Shown here: in pieces, positions 48,523-58,275 of the stretch | Layout of the letters: each line of letters begins with the position of its first letter | Numbering within the stretch: the stretch's first letter is position 1 | Assembly: GCA_023426125.1 (NCBI GenBank) | Contig: JAFABI010000100.1 | Coordinates: forward strand, 62,001-126,000 | Source: Bacillota bacterium | GTDB taxonomy: Bacteria; Bacillota; Clostridia; Acetivibrionales; DTU013 | Direction: 5' to 3' | DNA: 64,000 nt | Notes under the pieces: generated by a model | Seen by the model: only the letters and a program-made list of their open reading frames with translations | Database searches by the model: none | What the model was told of the DNA's origin: nothing | Program-made: the position numbers and the translations under genes

Positions 48523-50838
48523 TTAGAAAATGGTATATAAATCGATCGGTTCAGCCGGATCCTGTGTTTTAAACGTGTCCAGCAGCCACAGCCTTGCATT
48601 GTCGGCGCTCAGGCTGCTGCCTTCATAGGGGAAGTTGACGGCTGCACTCCCTTCCGGACAGTATACCGCCGCATAGGCTCCGCTGTCCAAAGCCGCCTGA
48701 TTTTCTCCATGTTCCATCACCATGGGTGCCCTGACGGCGGTCTCAACTCCCTCAACCGTTCCAACGTCCGCAGCGGAACCGGATACATAGCCCGTTGAGT
48801 CCGCATCGAAGCCGCGTCCTGCCGCAATGACCGCGCCGTTGATTTTTGCACCATTTTTCAGAACTACGCGCCCCATGGTAAAAATGATGCCGTTGAAGGT
48901 AGTTCCGCTAAGGACAATATCCCTGTCGGGGTCTTCATTGATTACCAGGAAATATTTGCCGGCATTTTCGGGCCAATAGAAAGGATACAACGGGTCGCTA
49001 AGGTTGCCTGACTCTGCTATACCCAGCGCTTGTGCAGCTGATTCAGGTTCGATGATATAGCTGCTGGTCCCTTTCAGGGCAAACACCGCATCATGAAGAG
49101 AGTTAAAAACCTTGGCGCTGTCATGGCGAATTTTCAAAGAGCCGGTAGAACCGTGAGCCGCATAAGTGCTTCTTGTTAAAAAAATATTGGCAAGATCGAG
49201 AAGTCCGGGCTTCAATACATTGTTCAGCGCATTGCGCACGCCTGCGCTCAGGGAACAGTAATCCGCATCCCAGTTGCCGTCGATATAAGGATTCCAGAAG
49301 GTGGACCAGCTTAATCCGCCTTCACGCCCGATATTGTCAAGCTGGAAATTTCCTTTAAGCATATCGGCTTTTTTTACTTTTGTACTGCTTTCATCGGCCT
49401 TATCGATATAATACATGCCGTCGTTGGCTGCCAGCACATAGTTGCAGAAGCCTTTGATGCTGTCTGCCGCAGGATTGTCGAAGCTTGAAGCATCATTGCT
49501 CCCCGCACCGGCTGAAGCCCTTATTTTGTTTACCCAGTCATGAATGCCGTCTTCAAAGTCGCTGCTTATTCCAATAGGGTTCCATACCTGGAAGAGGTTG
49601 CCGAATCCTTCTGCAGCGGTCTGGTTTTTTAACCAGCTGATATATTCGTCCACCGTAGGGTCGGAATCTCCCATGAACATTTTGTACGCCGGGCCCCCCA
49701 GCCATGCAACCGAAGCATCTTCAATCTGGTACAGGGACGACGTCCCGGATTCGTCCAGCCTCCAGGTACCGCCGTTGACCATCACCGCCCCGTTCACCGC
49801 AATCCTGGATTTCTGGGAGTCAGGGGAATTGGCGTAATGCACGATGGCACTGTTGACAATTGCGCTGGAATCGTCGTGATGTCTTCCCGCAGAACCGTCG
49901 GACAGGCCGAAGTAGCTGCCGTTGACCGCGATAATGGAATTTTCGCCGTTTAATTCAAGATCGTCAAAAGTAAAGGCATTGCGCATGATCACGATGTCGT
50001 CATTTTTGCCGAAGCCGTGTATCCCCTGTGCGATAGCATCCTTGTATATATGGATGCTGCTGTTGTCCGGCGCCGCGGAATACTCCCCCGTCCGGATAAA
50101 GCTCCGGCTGTATGCATTGCCGTTTATGACCATGGAAGCGTTGTCTTTTGCGTAAATTCCGCCATAATAATACTGTTCCGGCTGCGAAAGCACTTCGGGG
50201 GATGTCCCGTAAATATGCACATCGCCCAGCACCTTAAGCATTGAATTGTCTGCGATCAGGTCGCCTATGCCATAGATAGGGCCTTTGAGCCTGAAAATCT
50301 GCGGCAGTGCCACCTGGAATTCCTTTTGGGCAAAGGCCTTTTTGTCCCCTGATGTGTATAGCGGCACAACATAGCTGGAATCGGCGGTTATGCCCAGGGT
50401 GATAAACATGGTGTTGGGATACCGGTCAGGCTGATATCTGCAGGAAAGATATTCGATTTTCATGGCTACATCGGAGCTGGCCGTCACATCACCCGCCACT
50501 TCAATGCCCACAAATTGGTTTTTAATTGCCTCCTGCCTCAGATATGCCTTCAGTTCCTCCACTACGCTTTTTGAAAAAGCCGTGCTGTTGTTACCCGTAA
50601 AAGCAGTGTCGGAACTCCTGGCAAGGCTTTCATCCATGCATCTGCTTTGTATCAGATCGATACATTTCTGGACTGCGCTCTCGGCGGCATAATAGGAGTA
50701 ATCCATGTATCCGCTGGCTTTGCTCATCTTGTAGTTTTGAAATACGGTTTCAACAAGCATGCCCGCCAGGATGGTCAATACCATTAAAACAATTGTGACC
50801 ATCACTAACGATGAGCCTTTTTTGCTTTGAAATTTCAT
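48523..50838 (-). CDS. PilX-like pilus-associated protein (771 aa)
   Basis: The N-terminus KGSSLVMVTIVLMVLTILAGML is a class III-like prepilin/PilX N-terminal helix with a G before the hydrophobic stretch. A very long beta-rich passenger follows, with parallel-beta-helix-like repeats (SMVINGNAYSRSFI, SSIHIYKDAIAQG, DIVIMRNAFTFDD, SIIAVNGSYFG), in which short elements repeat about every 20-25 residues. The size is far above ordinary pilins. It is probably a large minor pilin or pilus-tip protein. AAAGGA is upstream of the ATG at longer distance. Confidence 0.8.
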   Translation of the reverse strand: MKFQSKKGSSLVMVTIVLMVLTILAGMLVETVFQNYKMSKASGYMDYSYYAAESAVQKCIDLIQSRCMDESLARSSDTAFTGNNSTAFSKSVVEELKAYLRQEAIKNQFVGIEVAGDVTASSDVAMKIEYLSCRYQPDRYPNTMFITLGITADSSYVVPLYTSGDKKAFAQKEFQVALPQIFRLKGPIYGIGDLIADNSMLKVLGDVHIYGTSPEVLSQPEQYYYGGIYAKDNASMVINGNAYSRSFIRTGEYSAAPDNSSIHIYKDAIAQGIHGFGKNDDIVIMRNAFTFDDLELNGENSIIAVNGSYFGLSDGSAGRHHDDSSAIVNSAIVHYANSPDSQKSRIAVNGAVMVNGGTWRLDESGTSSLYQIEDASVAWLGGPAYKMFMGDSDPTVDEYISWLKNQTAAEGFGNLFQVWNPIGISSDFEDGIHDWVNKIRASAGAGSNDASSFDNPAADSIKGFCNYVLAANDGMYYIDKADESSTKVKKADMLKGNFQLDNIGREGGLSWSTFWNPYIDGNWDADYCSLSAGVRNALNNVLKPGLLDLANIFLTRSTYAAHGSTGSLKIRHDSAKVFNSLHDAVFALKGTSSYIIEPESAAQALGIAESGNLSDPLYPFYWPENAGKYFLVINEDPDRDIVLSGTTFNGIIFTMGRVVLKNGAKINGAVIAAGRGFDADSTGYVSGSAADVGTVEGVETAVRAPMVMEHGENQAALDSGAYAAVYCPEGSAAVNFPYEGSSLSADNARLWLLDTFKTQDPAEPIDLYTIF

Positions 50839-50880
50839 TTGGCTTAAGCTTCCTTTCGCTTAATATGAAAAAAACACACG

Positions 50881-51345
50881 CTAGGGCTGGAGATTGTTTA
50901 TCAATATTTTCAGACGTTGGATCTCCTGACCGTCCATTTTCCGCAAGGTGATTTCATACTCGCAGGTGTTCCTTGCGTCGCCGGGCAAAAACCCGAATTC
51001 CTTTGTCCTCTTTACGTCAAATTTATATTTGTCATTGACCTTTCCGTCCTTGCCTTCTACTTCCAGGTTCAAAAGCTCGCCTGTATCCACGCTCAGATCA
51101 AACACGGCGCCCGTATCTAATTGCCTGACCGTATTACCGGCTCCGATCTTTACGGATCTGGTCACATTTTCCTTTATAATCCTCATGACAGCGTTGGCCT
51201 CAAGCCTGCTTCCGGTATTCCGGATAATCATCTGCGCGTTTGTGAACACCATAAGCAGCGGCGCTGAAACAATGCCCAGGATCGCCAGTGCCACGATGGC
51301 TTCAATGAGTGTCATCCCTTTGTTATTTCCAAACCGTCTTTCCAT
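50881..51345 (-). CDS. Prepilin-like protein (type II/IV N-methylation domain)
   Basis: 154-aa protein with a prepilin leader and helix NNKGMTLIEAIVALAILGIV (G before the M, E at +5). The globular part is beta-rich (NLEVEGKDGKVNDKYKFDV). AGGAGG before the ATG. A minor pilin (PilV-like) is the likely role. Confidence 0.88.
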   Translation of the reverse strand: MERRFGNNKGMTLIEAIVALAILGIVSAPLLMVFTNAQMIIRNTGSRLEANAVMRIIKENVTRSVKIGAGNTVRQLDTGAVFDLSVDTGELLNLEVEGKDGKVNDKYKFDVKRTKEFGFLPGDARNTCEYEITLRKMDGQEIQRLKILINNLQP

Positions 51346-51359
51346 ACATCCTCCTGGCT

Positions 51360-52619
51360 TTACAGGATATTGACGTGCTCTGCGGAGTCATCTCCAAAGA
51401 TTGTTTTGCCCTTTCTGTCGTTGATCTTCACCCTGTTCTGCTTGTCATCCAGGGAGATGTTGATCTTTTTGTCCGAATTGTTGGCAATGTTCAGGTTCAG
51501 CCTTATATTTTTGTTTTCTTCAATCACGGGCATATCCACAACGATCTTCATAGTAATCAGGTCCTTTTTGGGAAGAGACCCGCTTATCTGGCGGGTCTTT
51601 TTCAAGCTGTCCAGCGCGCTGATATTGTAGGAGTTTTCTTCAAACCTTATGTTGACGTCCAGAGGCTTGTCGGTTTTCAGGCGCAGCACTTTTTCCCTGT
51701 CCGCTCCGAATATCTCCAGGTTTTCGCCTGCCGTAAGGTAACTCTGCTCCCGGATGACGATGTCCTCCATGCCGAGGCTTGACTCCAGCAAAGCCAGGTT
51801 TTCCGCCATGAGATTGCCCTGGGAAAGCTGCACCTCTTCGAACATGATCCCGCCGGTGTTCATAAACCTGTTCAGCTTGTGCCGGTTGTATTCAAACATT
51901 CTGTCCAGGGACCGGATATTCAGGGAATACAGGCTTATGGTCATATCGACCTCGAACAGCTTCTCCAGGGCGGCAGGATCGCCTGCCGGCGTTTGGGCGG
52001 CTGTCCCGGCACCGGCGCCGGCGGCAGGATCAGGCTTTGCAGGGGTTGTGCCTGCAGCCTGCGGCAATTTGTTATCTTTCAAGGGTTTTATGGCAAACTT
52101 CGTGATTTTTACTTTCTGTGTCCCGCCTTCAATATATTTTATAAGCTGCATGGCCCTTTCATTGGTCATGTAAGCTCTGAAATCAATCCTTGATTCATAG
52201 TAGCGCTGGCCGTTCTGCTTCGGTGTATTCAGATCTGTTTCCGATTTCAGCGGGTTGTTTTTGCTGGTGGTATACCGTTCTTCAGGCTTGCCGATATTCA
52301 TTTCCGCGATATTTTCCCCCACCAGTGCGGCAAGCTTATCCACATATTCCAGAGAATCTACCATGTTGACGCTGTTCATGAGATATTCATCAATCCTTTC
52401 ATTCAAAGTGCTTTTTGCCGTCAATTGCGTCTTTTTTGCATCCATGTTTTCATATTGCTCATCCAGCGAAGCCTTTTCTTTTTCCAGCGACGAGATCCGG
52501 TCGTTGGTCTGTGATATCAACGGGGCTTTTGTCGTCCAGACGAATTTGTAGAAGATGAATGCATAAAGGACGATGCCTAACAGGATGATGAGCCTCAATT
52601 CCTTCTTTCCTATATTCAT
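51360..52619 (-). CDS. pilO: PilO-like inner-membrane assembly protein (419 aa)
   Basis: One N-terminal hydrophobic helix (LIILLGIVLYAFIFYKFVW), then a coiled coil (TNDRISSLEKEKASLDEQYENMDAKKTQLT) and a ferredoxin-like domain as in PilO (about 130-210, with YYESRIDFRAYMTNERAMQLIKYIEG). A long additional C-terminal half with an Ala/Pro/Gly linker (AAGTTPAKPDPAAGAGAGTA) is unusual. GGAGGG before the ATG; it starts one base after the PilN-like stop region, so translation is coupled. Confidence 0.78.
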   Translation of the reverse strand: MNIGKKELRLIILLGIVLYAFIFYKFVWTTKAPLISQTNDRISSLEKEKASLDEQYENMDAKKTQLTAKSTLNERIDEYLMNSVNMVDSLEYVDKLAALVGENIAEMNIGKPEERYTTSKNNPLKSETDLNTPKQNGQRYYESRIDFRAYMTNERAMQLIKYIEGGTQKVKITKFAIKPLKDNKLPQAAGTTPAKPDPAAGAGAGTAAQTPAGDPAALEKLFEVDMTISLYSLNIRSLDRMFEYNRHKLNRFMNTGGIMFEEVQLSQGNLMAENLALLESSLGMEDIVIREQSYLTAGENLEIFGADREKVLRLKTDKPLDVNIRFEENSYNISALDSLKKTRQISGSLPKKDLITMKIVVDMPVIEENKNIRLNLNIANNSDKKINISLDDKQNRVKINDRKGKTIFGDDSAEHVNIL

Positions 52620-52620
52620 G

Positions 52621-53202
52621 TCACTGTCCCTCCTCTGCGCCGGTTTTCCCTACGATGTCAAAGGTGAAGGTATATTCTCCGTTCTCATTGATCTTTAGAT
52701 TCCTGGAAGCGTCGGAAAGTGTGATATAGCTGGACCTTTCCATATTCAACAGAAATTCCGCAACATTTGCGATATCCCTGAATTTCACAGCCATCCTGAG
52801 GGTGCTGTAATCGAACTCCATGCTGTTTACGGCACAGCCTTCGGGGACATTGTTCCGGATGGTCTTGAGTATCCCGTCCGCCGTATAGCCCTGGCCGTCG
52901 ATAAAATCAAGGACTTCCTGCTTGCCGGATACGTCGGCGCTTACTTTTTCCAGCTGGCTGTTGATGTTCTTTACTTCCATGTATTTTTCCGAAGCCATCT
53001 CCTTCTCTATTTGCGAGGCCTTTGCCTCCAGGGTTGCGACATAAGCCCTGGGAGCCGCCAGACTGAGGCTCACAAAGGCTGCGACGATGATTAGGATGGT
53101 GACCGTTTTTGCGATGCCTGCCGCTTTGCCGCTTTTCGCCTGGGCGCTTTCGTCGCCGGCGCCGGCTTTCTCTTCTTTGAGCAATAAGTTTATATCTTTC
53201 AT
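52621..53202 (-). CDS. pilN: PilN-like inner-membrane assembly protein
   Basis: 193-aa protein that starts with KDINLLLKEEK, the PilN N-terminal motif that binds PilM. One hydrophobic helix (TVTILIIVAAFVSLSLAAPRA) is followed by a coiled coil and a ferredoxin-like domain (VPEGCAVNSMEFDYSTLRMAVKF). GAGG six bases before the ATG sets the start four codons in from a GTG. Works with PilM and PilO to link the ATPase to the pilus. Confidence 0.85.
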   Translation of the reverse strand: MKDINLLLKEEKAGAGDESAQAKSGKAAGIAKTVTILIIVAAFVSLSLAAPRAYVATLEAKASQIEKEMASEKYMEVKNINSQLEKVSADVSGKQEVLDFIDGQGYTADGILKTIRNNVPEGCAVNSMEFDYSTLRMAVKFRDIANVAEFLLNMERSSYITLSDASRNLKINENGEYTFTFDIVGKTGAEEGQ

Positions 53203-53247
53203 TTTTAACCTCACTTTTAGGTTTCTTTCGCTAAGGATCCCTCAGCG

Positions 53248-53868
53248 CTAATCAATCAAGTTTTTATATGAAACAGAAAACTCTGTTATGATCGGTTTTG
53301 TGACGTTTCTATTCCTGAATGCCAGCTCATTTGTTTCTACAGGCTTTATGGAGAGAATGATTGTGTCTGCAATCTTCTCAAACCTGGTGGGCATGTGCCA
53401 TCTGCCGCCATCCAGCACGGCATTCGTATCCAGCCCGTCCAAGATGGAGACAAATCCGGTGGCAGCCAGCGCAGCCTCCGTTTCAACAGGATCTTCGACC
53501 GCCGGATATACCCCTTCGCAGGACTTAAAATACAAATGTCCGTCCTCCAGCCTCCATCTTTTGACGATATAGTAGTCGGAAGTCGTCTCATCCTGGTCGG
53601 GTATCCATACGGTAAGCTCGCTTGCCTGAGGGGCTTCACTGGCCGAAGCATTGTAAGGCACTTTGCAGGCAGCCGCTTCCTCGATGTCCTGCCTGATACG
53701 CTGTGTGACGTTTATTATTTTGTAATGCTGCTCCATGTGGCGGTTGTCGGTGCTGAAGGTTTGTACGCCGTACATGTAAAGCCAGAATAGCGGCGGCATC
53801 GACAAGGCGACGACTGCCACCACCAGAAGCAGTTCGATAAGGCTGTAGCCTTTTTTGTTGTTTTTCAT
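53248..53868 (-). CDS. Prepilin-like minor pilin (PilW/GspJ-like)
   Basis: 206-aa protein with leader and helix NNKKGYSLIELLLVVAVVAL (G before Y, E at +5) and a long beta-rich part, consistent with a PilW/GspJ-type minor pilin. AAGGTG precedes the ATG; a GTG or ATG seven codons upstream is less likely. It lies between the main pilin and pilN. Confidence 0.85.
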   Translation of the reverse strand: MKNNKKGYSLIELLLVVAVVALSMPPLFWLYMYGVQTFSTDNRHMEQHYKIINVTQRIRQDIEEAAACKVPYNASASEAPQASELTVWIPDQDETTSDYYIVKRWRLEDGHLYFKSCEGVYPAVEDPVETEAALAATGFVSILDGLDTNAVLDGGRWHMPTRFEKIADTIILSIKPVETNELAFRNRNVTKPIITEFSVSYKNLID

Positions 53869-53948
53869 TTTTTCACCTTGTTTGTCCATCTGCTTCCTTA
53901 CGGATAAAGCATGTAAGGAAGCAGATGGACAGGTTATAGGTTTTTATA

Positions 53949-54509
53949 TTAATGGGGTGTAACGTTTGCTAATGTTTTTGCAGGGGCAACTTTGACAACC
54001 TGATCATCCGGCCAGATTTCTACATTAAAACCTTGATACGCATCAGTACCATATTGTGTTTGATTCCACTGCGGTTCCGTATATGCGTCAACATTTCTGG
54101 CAGAGGTATTATCATTATCCTCGGGATACTTCGGCGCTAACATAGGACCATAAGATTTTCCATCAACATACATTTCCTTTAACATTGCAGTTATTAAACT
54201 ATCTGTTGAGGTAATAGTAATTTTGGTTGTTCCTTGAGCATCTGATGTGCATTTATTCAATTTCCAATCCCCGGAATCTACACAATATGCCAGAAGAGCT
54301 TTTTGGATAACCAATGCCTGTTGATCATCCGCTCTTTTCTTGCTGTTCGTCAGCACGCCTCCGAACATGTTAAAGGCGATGACTGCCAGCACGCCCATGA
54401 TGGCGATGACGATCAGCAACTCTATCAGCGAGAAGCCTTTGTTGTTGTTCAGCCTTTTCTTCTTTTTCACCTCCTTGAGTTTTTTCATGAGATTAAGTTT
54501 CTTTTCCAT
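53949..54509 (-). CDS. pilA: Type IV pilin, probable major pilin
   Basis: 186-aa prepilin with the leader MEKKLNLMKKLKEVKKKKRL and the helix NNKGFSLIELLIVIAIMGVL (cleavage after G, E at +5). The unusually long basic leader is notable. The globular part ends VVKVAPAKTLANVTPH. Position after pilC and a single-gene pilin context suggest the main subunit. The 3' half (about 53960-54300) has lower GC than its neighbours. Confidence 0.88.
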   Translation of the reverse strand: MEKKLNLMKKLKEVKKKKRLNNNKGFSLIELLIVIAIMGVLAVIAFNMFGGVLTNSKKRADDQQALVIQKALLAYCVDSGDWKLNKCTSDAQGTTKITITSTDSLITAMLKEMYVDGKSYGPMLAPKYPEDNDNTSARNVDAYTEPQWNQTQYGTDAYQGFNVEIWPDDQVVKVAPAKTLANVTPH

Positions 54510-54598
54510 GGATAAATTCCACCTTTCATTTTTTATGTATATTAGCGCTTTGATTTTTTCAAATACGCTGATATCCTTAAAGGAATGTGCGTCCTGTT

Positions 54599-55810
54599 TC
54601 AGGACATGGTCTGGTAAATGCTCATCATGGGGTAAAGGATACTGAGGATGATAAAGGCAACCACCAGGGCCATCAGGATGATAACGATGGGCTCTATCAG
54701 GGAAGTAAGCCTCTGCATGGAGACTTCCACCTCCTGGTCATAGAAATCCGCCGATTTTTCCAGGGCGTAGTCAAGGTCTCCCGATTCCTCACCGATCTTC
54801 ACCATGGAAATTACCATGGGCGGAAAATACTTTACGGCATTCAGGGGCTGGGTAAGGCCTTTCCCTTTTTTCACCTCGGTGATCACCCCGTCGATTTTTT
54901 CTGCAATCACTGCATTCCCAAGTATTTTCTGTACGACCTCCATCGCCTGGATAAGCAGCACACCGCTAGACATGAGGGTCCCGAGGGTGCGCGTCAGCCT
55001 GGCGGTGATTATATTCCTTGTAGCGCCTTTCAACACCGGCAGGGTGATGGCCAGCCTTCCGAAAAACAGCTTCCCGTTATAGGATTTCGAATAAGCCCTG
55101 CCGGTGGCCGCCAGCATGATGATTCCCCCAAGCATCAACCACCAGAAGCTTTTAAAGAAATTGCTGATGTCGATGAGTACTTTGGTAAAAATCGGGAGCT
55201 CCACGTTGAAGCCTTTCAAAATATCGGCGAAGGAGGGCACCACTTTTGCCATCATGATGAAGATTACGCCTATAGCCACACACATTACGATTACAGGATA
55301 GGTCATGGCTCCCTTGATCTTCTGGTTCAGCTTGAACTCCTTCTCGAAATTGTCGGCCATCCTGGAAAAGACTTTTTCCAGCTGTCCGCTGATTTCACCG
55401 GATTCCACCATGTTCACAAGCATCTCGGGGAATTCCCCCAGGTGCTTTTTCATGGATGTGGATAGCTGCACCCCTTTCTGGATATCGGAATAGAGATCAT
55501 CCAGGGCGTATTTCAACGTCTTGTTGGTGGTCTGGTCCCTTAACACCTCCATGGCGGTGGCCATCGGTACGCCCGCCTCAAGGACAATGGCGAACTGCCT
55601 GCAAAAAACGGCAAGGTCCTTGATTTTTACCTTTTGCTTGAAAATGCCGATCTGGCTGACGTCCGTCAATGCATTCCTCTCTTTTATTTCAAGAGGTGTA
55701 AGCCCTTTTCCCTCAAGGATGCTCCGCAGCTCCGCCTCGCTCTTTATTTTGGTTTCTCCGGCAAGGACCTTGCCGGCGTTGTTTTTAACTTTGTACGTAT
55801 ATAAGGGCAT
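54599..55810 (-). CDS. pilC: Type II secretion/type IV pilus inner-membrane protein PilC
   Basis: Platform protein (GspF/PilC family) with two repeated F domains (about 65-190 and 270-390), each containing the FCRQFAIVLEAGVPMATAMEV and LTRTLGTLMSSGVLLIQAMEV signature, and three hydrophobic segments (for example YPVIVMCVAIGVIFIMMAKVV; PIVIILMALVVAFIILSILYP). The 403-aa length is normal. GGGAGG before the ATG sets the start 13 codons into a longer frame. Confidence 0.95.
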   Translation of the reverse strand: MPLYTYKVKNNAGKVLAGETKIKSEAELRSILEGKGLTPLEIKERNALTDVSQIGIFKQKVKIKDLAVFCRQFAIVLEAGVPMATAMEVLRDQTTNKTLKYALDDLYSDIQKGVQLSTSMKKHLGEFPEMLVNMVESGEISGQLEKVFSRMADNFEKEFKLNQKIKGAMTYPVIVMCVAIGVIFIMMAKVVPSFADILKGFNVELPIFTKVLIDISNFFKSFWWLMLGGIIMLAATGRAYSKSYNGKLFFGRLAITLPVLKGATRNIITARLTRTLGTLMSSGVLLIQAMEVVQKILGNAVIAEKIDGVITEVKKGKGLTQPLNAVKYFPPMVISMVKIGEESGDLDYALEKSADFYDQEVEVSMQRLTSLIEPIVIILMALVVAFIILSILYPMMSIYQTMS

Positions 55811-55940
55811 CTCATATCCTCCCGATAATTTGTGCGCAAGACTCTTCACTGCGCTGAAATTCTCTTTGAGATCGCCGCGTCACTCTCGCTCCCCGCAATT
55901 TGCCGCGTGTGGGCACACCACCAGTGCGGAAACTCGTTTG

Positions 55941-55966
55941 CGGACGCGCTAATAGCGCGCACCTGC
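55941..55966. repeat. GC-rich palindrome, family B
   Basis: CGGACGCGCTAATAGCGCGC followed by ACCTGC, between pilC and pilM. The surrounding 55811-56042 gap holds no gene. Confidence 0.55.
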
Positions 55967-56042
55967 AGAATAGGAGTTTCACAGCGATGACATCCGGTGC
56001 TCCTCAGTGCTTCTTATGACATCCAATACTTATAAAGTAAGA

Positions 56043-57152
56043 CTACAGCGCTGTTCCAAGCGCATTGATAAGATAGTTGATCTTTCCCATGTCAAGATTC
56101 GGAGAAAATTCAATTCCGTCAATTTCCAGCTGGTTGACGGGATAGGTGGGAGCGTTCAGCAGCAATTCGAAATATTCCTTCAAGCCTTTCATCTGCGCTC
56201 CCCCTCCAATCAGATAAATTTTGCTTATCTCGTCGCCCGCACAGCGGGTGGTGTAGAAATCAAAACAGGTTTTCACACTTTTAATCACTTCGTCCATAAC
56301 TTCCTTTGCTGCGTTGCTGCACTGCCATTCCAGTTCATTATTGAGATTCTTCGTGCTGACGATCCCGTAAAGCTTTTTATACCCTTCAGCTCTTGCCTCA
56401 TGCTGCTTTTCAAGATTCAGGGCATCGAAAATGGCCTGGTCGATATCGCTGCTCCCCATCAGTGTAACCCTGTTGAATTCCGGGACCTTGTCCTTTAAAA
56501 CATTTACGATGGTTGTCTCGGAGCCCAGGTCGATGACGGCAATGGTATTGGAATTCTGAAGCCGTGAAAATTTCTGCTTTCTCGCCCAATTGTCGCTTTC
56601 CCTGCATTTGATATTCTTTTTAAAAATCTTGGAGACGCTATTGGCAGGGATATCCACCGATAAGGCTTTCAGGTTCAGGTCATTGAGCATATCCATATAG
56701 CTGTTGATGATTCTTTTGGCCACGGCCGTCACAAATACCTTCACCTTCTCCCTTCCGCCGATTTTTACGTCGGCAAGCACCTTGTAATCCACCCGGTGTT
56801 CCTCCAGGTTGATCGGGAGGCATACGTTGATCTCATTCCATATCCTCTCGTCCAGCTCGCTTTCCACCACCCTGTCCACCATGATGATCCTGGTGATGAT
56901 GTTGGTTCCGGAAATAACGATCTTTGCATTTTTTGCAACAAGGCCGTTATCCCTGATAATTTTTTTAATTTCCTCTTTGACTTTTTCCTTGTCTTTTATG
57001 GCGCCATTCTTGATACAGCCTTTCGGAGTATCCCCTATGCCATAATTGACGATCATCAGATCGTCGTTTTTCTTTTTCCGGACCTGGGCGATCTTGATAT
57101 ACCTGAACCCTACATCGATGGACAGGTAATCGTTTAAAAACAGGAGAGCCAT
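56043..57152 (-). CDS. pilM: Type IV pilus assembly protein PilM
   Basis: Actin-like cytoplasmic ATP-binding protein. The N-terminal YLSIDVGFRYIKIAQV is the phosphate-1 loop, VIDLGSETTIVNVL the phosphate-2 loop and KIYLIGGGAQMKGLKEYF the adenosine motif. It binds the N-terminus of PilN. The 369-aa length is normal. Confidence 0.93.
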   Translation of the reverse strand: MALLFLNDYLSIDVGFRYIKIAQVRKKKNDDLMIVNYGIGDTPKGCIKNGAIKDKEKVKEEIKKIIRDNGLVAKNAKIVISGTNIITRIIMVDRVVESELDERIWNEINVCLPINLEEHRVDYKVLADVKIGGREKVKVFVTAVAKRIINSYMDMLNDLNLKALSVDIPANSVSKIFKKNIKCRESDNWARKQKFSRLQNSNTIAVIDLGSETTIVNVLKDKVPEFNRVTLMGSSDIDQAIFDALNLEKQHEARAEGYKKLYGIVSTKNLNNELEWQCSNAAKEVMDEVIKSVKTCFDFYTTRCAGDEISKIYLIGGGAQMKGLKEYFELLLNAPTYPVNQLEIDGIEFSPNLDMGKINYLINALGTAL

Positions 57153-57216
57153 TCAAATACACCTCAACTTTTAATCAATTGCACCTCATTTTTTATGATA
57201 AATTCTACCTGCGGCC

Positions 57217-58272
57217 TCAACCGGCCATCAGTTTCTTGAAGTTTTCCGGATCGATGGAATACTGGCACGCAAGGTTGAAATCCACCTTGTCCTCCTTGCA
57301 AAGCCTTGCCAGGCAGGCGTCCATGGACTGCATCCCGAAGGTGATGCCCGTATGGATGTTGGTATTGATCTGAGGTATCCGGGCCTCGCGGATCAGGTTG
57401 GAGATTGCCGGCGTCATCACCATGACTTCCGTTGCCACTACCCTTCCTTTGCCGTTTTTCTTCTTCAGCAGCTGCTGGGACAATATCCCCTGCAGAACTG
57501 TCGAAAGCTGGCTTCTTACCTGAGGCTGCTGGTGCGGGGGAAATACGTCGATGATCCTGTCGATGGTCTTTGCGGAGCCCACCGTATGAAGCGTGGAAAA
57601 TACCAGATGGCCTGTTTCCGCTGCAGTGAGCGCTACCGCTATGGTTTCAGGGTCTCTCATTTCCCCGATCAGGATAATGTCCGGGTCTTCCCTGAGAGCT
57701 GCTCTCAAAGCGTCTGCGTAGCTGCTGGTATCGATGCCGATCTCCCGCTGGTTTATGACGCTTCGGTTATGATTGTGAAGAAATTCTACAGGGTCTTCGA
57801 TTGTAACGATATGATCTCTTTTTTTGCTGTTGATGAAATCGATCATTGCCGCAAGGGTAGTGGATTTCCCGCTCCCCGTCGGGCCTGTGACCAGCACCAG
57901 GCCTCTTTGCTTCCAGGCCAGCTCATAGACGATGTCAGGAAGCCCCAGGTTTTCAATCCTGGGTATTTCCATGGGGATGGTTCTTGCTGCAATGGCCATG
58001 GTTGACCTCTGCCTGAATACATTCACCCTGAACCTGCCGGTGCTGCCAAGGGAATAGGCAGTGTCCACCTGGCCCTTCTGGGCGAGTGCTTTTTTCAGTT
58101 CGGCATTCAGGCACTGCCCTGCCATATTCTCACAATCCGTTACCGTCAGCACAGGCTCATTCATGTACACAAGGTCGCCATGGATCCTGATGACCGGAGG
58201 TATTCCCACGCATAGATGAAGGTCGGATGCATCATATTCCACTGTCTTTTCCAGCAAATTTTCAAGCTTCAT
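57217..58272 (-). CDS. pilT: Pilus retraction ATPase PilT
   Basis: 351-aa ATPase. Walker A VTGPTGSGKSTTLAAM, Walker B-like LIGEMRDPETI, and the PilT-type N-terminal domain (DASDLHLCVGIPPVIRIHGDL); the His box and AIRNLIRE-like motif (AISNLIREARIPQI) are present. It drives pilus retraction and so twitching. The ATG is 11 bases after GGAGG; a GTG one codon before would also do. Its start lies just past the pilB stop. Confidence 0.95.
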   Translation of the reverse strand: MKLENLLEKTVEYDASDLHLCVGIPPVIRIHGDLVYMNEPVLTVTDCENMAGQCLNAELKKALAQKGQVDTAYSLGSTGRFRVNVFRQRSTMAIAARTIPMEIPRIENLGLPDIVYELAWKQRGLVLVTGPTGSGKSTTLAAMIDFINSKKRDHIVTIEDPVEFLHNHNRSVINQREIGIDTSSYADALRAALREDPDIILIGEMRDPETIAVALTAAETGHLVFSTLHTVGSAKTIDRIIDVFPPHQQPQVRSQLSTVLQGILSQQLLKKKNGKGRVVATEVMVMTPAISNLIREARIPQINTNIHTGITFGMQSMDACLARLCKEDKVDFNLACQYSIDPENFKKLMAG

Positions 58273-58275
58273 CAC

